DNA of 7,696 bases, taken from the NCBI GenBank assembly GCA_003647385.1, contig QMMT01000079.1, positions 1 to 7,696 of the forward strand. The letters run 5' to 3'. The first letter of the stretch is position 1, and each line of letters starts with the position of its first letter. The position numbers and the translations under genes were made by a program. Of the stretch, positions 6,546-7,696 are shown piece by piece. Source of the DNA: Deltaproteobacteria bacterium (GTDB taxonomy: Bacteria; Desulfobacterota; Desulfobacteria; Desulfobacterales; Desulfobacteraceae). The notes under the pieces were generated by a model. It was not told the DNA's origin and made no database searches. It was given only the letters and a program-made list of their open reading frames with translations.

Positions 6546-6971
6546 ATGAGTGCAATGATAAAAGGATTGTTACAAAAAATTAATTTTATTGAAACAGATA
6601 TGGATCTGCATAAACAGATCCTGCTTTCCATACCATCGAAGAATAAAATAGAAATAGAAACCACTATAAAAAAAATTGCCAACCAGAAAAAACAGATCAA
6701 TGTCTTAAGACAGGAAATTAAGAAAATAGATGAAAATGAGTATGACAAGATCATTGCCATTGAAAAAGCGGCTGAAAAGTTTCGACAGATTTCAAAGGAC
6801 AAAAAATTTGTTCAAGTAAATACATTAAATGAATCAGGTGTTTGTTTTATTACATTAAATGACGGAACAAGGCTTGACTGCCTGGTGGCAGCAAAAGAAG
6901 AAAACGGAAACTGGACGGTCCTTACACTGGAGGGAGAAACGAAAGAATATCCAGGTGGGTTGATTAAATAA
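6546..6971 (+). CDS. Conserved-looking hypothetical protein, coiled coil plus C-terminal beta domain
   Basis: This 141-residue cytoplasmic protein has no signal peptide or membrane segment. Residues about 35-85 are charged, Lys/Glu-rich and helical with heptad-like hydrophobic spacing (IETTIKKIANQKKQINVLRQEI and onward), suggesting a coiled coil and oligomerisation. Residues about 88-141 alternate hydrophobic and polar (VQVNTLNESGVCFITL, DGTRLDCLVAA, GNWTVLTLEGETKEYPGG) like a small beta barrel. Two cysteines (C100, C112) lie in this domain, with no metal motif. The start is uncertain: the ATG at 6546 and another at 6555 both lack a clear Shine-Dalgarno sequence, and the upstream DNA is mostly poly-A. 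It ends 9 bp before a multiheme cytochrome gene, so the two are probably co-transcribed; a role in regulating or assembling that cytochrome is speculation. I do not recognise the family. Confidence 0.75.
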   Translation: MSAMIKGLLQKINFIETDMDLHKQILLSIPSKNKIEIETTIKKIANQKKQINVLRQEIKKIDENEYDKIIAIEKAAEKFRQISKDKKFVQVNTLNESGVCFITLNDGTRLDCLVAAKEENGNWTVLTLEGETKEYPGGLIK

Positions 6972-6980
6972 GAGGGGGAA

Positions 6981-7696
6981 ATGTTGAATTTTAAAAAAAT
7001 GTTTATAAAATCCATGGCGGTGTCAACAGGCGGTGTCATCCTGTTTTCTGCAACACTTTTTGCATCATCTGAAAAGAAAATTCATATTGACCAGTTCATC
7101 TCACCAGAAACCTGTAGCGGTTGTCATTCTGAAATTTTTGAACAATGGGAAAATTCAATGCATAACCTGGCCCATAAGGATCCTGTCTATTCAAGGGTGT
7201 CCCAGTTCCTTCGTAAAGGGCTGACGGATGAGGGAGAAATAGAGGAAGCTGAATCCTGTGTTAAATGTCATACACCGGTGGGCTATGTGAGTGGTTTCCC
7301 TTTAAAAATTTCAGATGATTTGTCTAAAACAGCGGAAATTGCAACCCAGGGTATACAATGTGACTACTGCCATTCAGCTGAAACGATAACACGGATGTAT
7401 AATAATGGTCTTGTATTAAACCCTGGCCAGGGTGAAGATGATCCTGGGATAAAGTATGGTCCTTTTGACGATGCAACCCCTGATTTCCATGAAGCCCAAT
7501 ACTCCAAACTGCATACCGAATCAAAGATTTGCGGAACCTGTCATGATGTAAAACATGCAGCATTTGGAACTGACATTGAAACCACCTATACGGAATGGAA
7601 AAACAGTCCTTATAATTCAAAAGATCCGGCAAAAAGGATTGAATGCCAGGGCTGTCATATGTACCAGAGACCTGGCATCCCTGCCACAGGTTCCAC
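6981..7696 (+). CDS. Secreted multiheme cytochrome c (partial, C-terminus outside window)
   Basis: The reading starts at ATG 6981, with AGAGGGGG immediately upstream, and runs open for 238 codons to the window edge. Residues 1-28 form a signal peptide (Lys-rich start, hydrophobic core, LFA cleavage region). Five CxxCH motifs are visible: CSGCH 45-49, CVKCH 93-97, CDYCH 127-131, CGTCH 184-188 and CQGCH 222-226. Additional His (61, 65, 170, 178, 191) are candidate distal ligands. The opening pattern ETCSGCHSEIFEQWENSMH is typical of cytochrome c554-like multiheme proteins, in which the first heme motif is followed by QW and SMH. More hemes may follow beyond the edge. Proteins of this broad group include nitrogen-compound oxidoreductases and electron carriers; with nap nearby, a role in nitrite or hydroxylamine metabolism or in periplasmic electron transfer is possible but not shown. 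It is 9 bp downstream of the coiled-coil gene. Confidence 0.9.
   Translation, partial: MLNFKKMFIKSMAVSTGGVILFSATLFASSEKKIHIDQFISPETCSGCHSEIFEQWENSMHNLAHKDPVYSRVSQFLRKGLTDEGEIEEAESCVKCHTPVGYVSGFPLKISDDLSKTAEIATQGIQCDYCHSAETITRMYNNGLVLNPGQGEDDPGIKYGPFDDATPDFHEAQYSKLHTESKICGTCHDVKHAAFGTDIETTYTEWKNSPYNSKDPAKRIECQGCHMYQRPGIPATGS

Noticed and set aside
7324..7632. Minus-strand 102-codon reading opposite the multiheme cytochrome
   Set aside because: The plus strand carries five CxxCH motifs across this region and a clear signal peptide; the antisense reading has no recognisable features.

Overview
The window looks like part of an AT-rich genome of an anaerobic, cytochrome-rich bacterium, most likely a sulfate reducer or relative in the Desulfobacterota (Desulfobacterales-like). 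This is inferred from the short Desulfovibrio-type NapA, the DsrO/DsrP-like iron-sulfur and NrfD proteins and the many multiheme cytochromes. No species can be named from the sequence alone.

Positions 1 to 5682 hold a tightly packed minus-strand operon for periplasmic nitrate reduction. In transcription order it contains napD (NapA maturation chaperone), napA (molybdopterin nitrate reductase with a Tat signal), a tetraheme NapB-like cytochrome whose start overlaps the napA stop, a second membrane-anchored or secreted tetraheme cytochrome, a Tat-exported iron-sulfur protein, and an NrfD-type membrane protein cut by the left window edge. Gaps between genes are 34 bp or less and each chosen start has a Shine-Dalgarno sequence. 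There is no NapC/NrfH, NapG or NapH in view. The likely electron path is menaquinol, NrfD, iron-sulfur protein, tetraheme cytochrome, NapB-like cytochrome, NapA, nitrate.

Positions 5683 to 5982 are the intergenic region in front of the operon. They carry two exact 18-bp copies of a sequence with TACCA/TGGTA half-sites close to napD. Further upstream is a pair of overlapping palindromes that resemble CRP/FNR-family operators.

From about 5983 to the right edge the genes run on the plus strand. They are a SpoIIAA-like (STAS) domain protein that lacks a normal N-terminus, a lysine-rich 39-codon small ORF in very AT-rich DNA, a 141-residue coiled-coil protein of unknown function, and a secreted multiheme cytochrome c cut by the right edge with five CxxCH motifs visible. 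The last two are 9 bp apart and probably co-transcribed. No tRNA, rRNA, transposase or CRISPR array was seen.

The main points for follow-up are the non-standard Nap electron-delivery module, the NapB that appears to come from an internal duplication, a Cys-to-Tyr change in one cluster motif of the iron-sulfur protein, and the repeat-rich control region.
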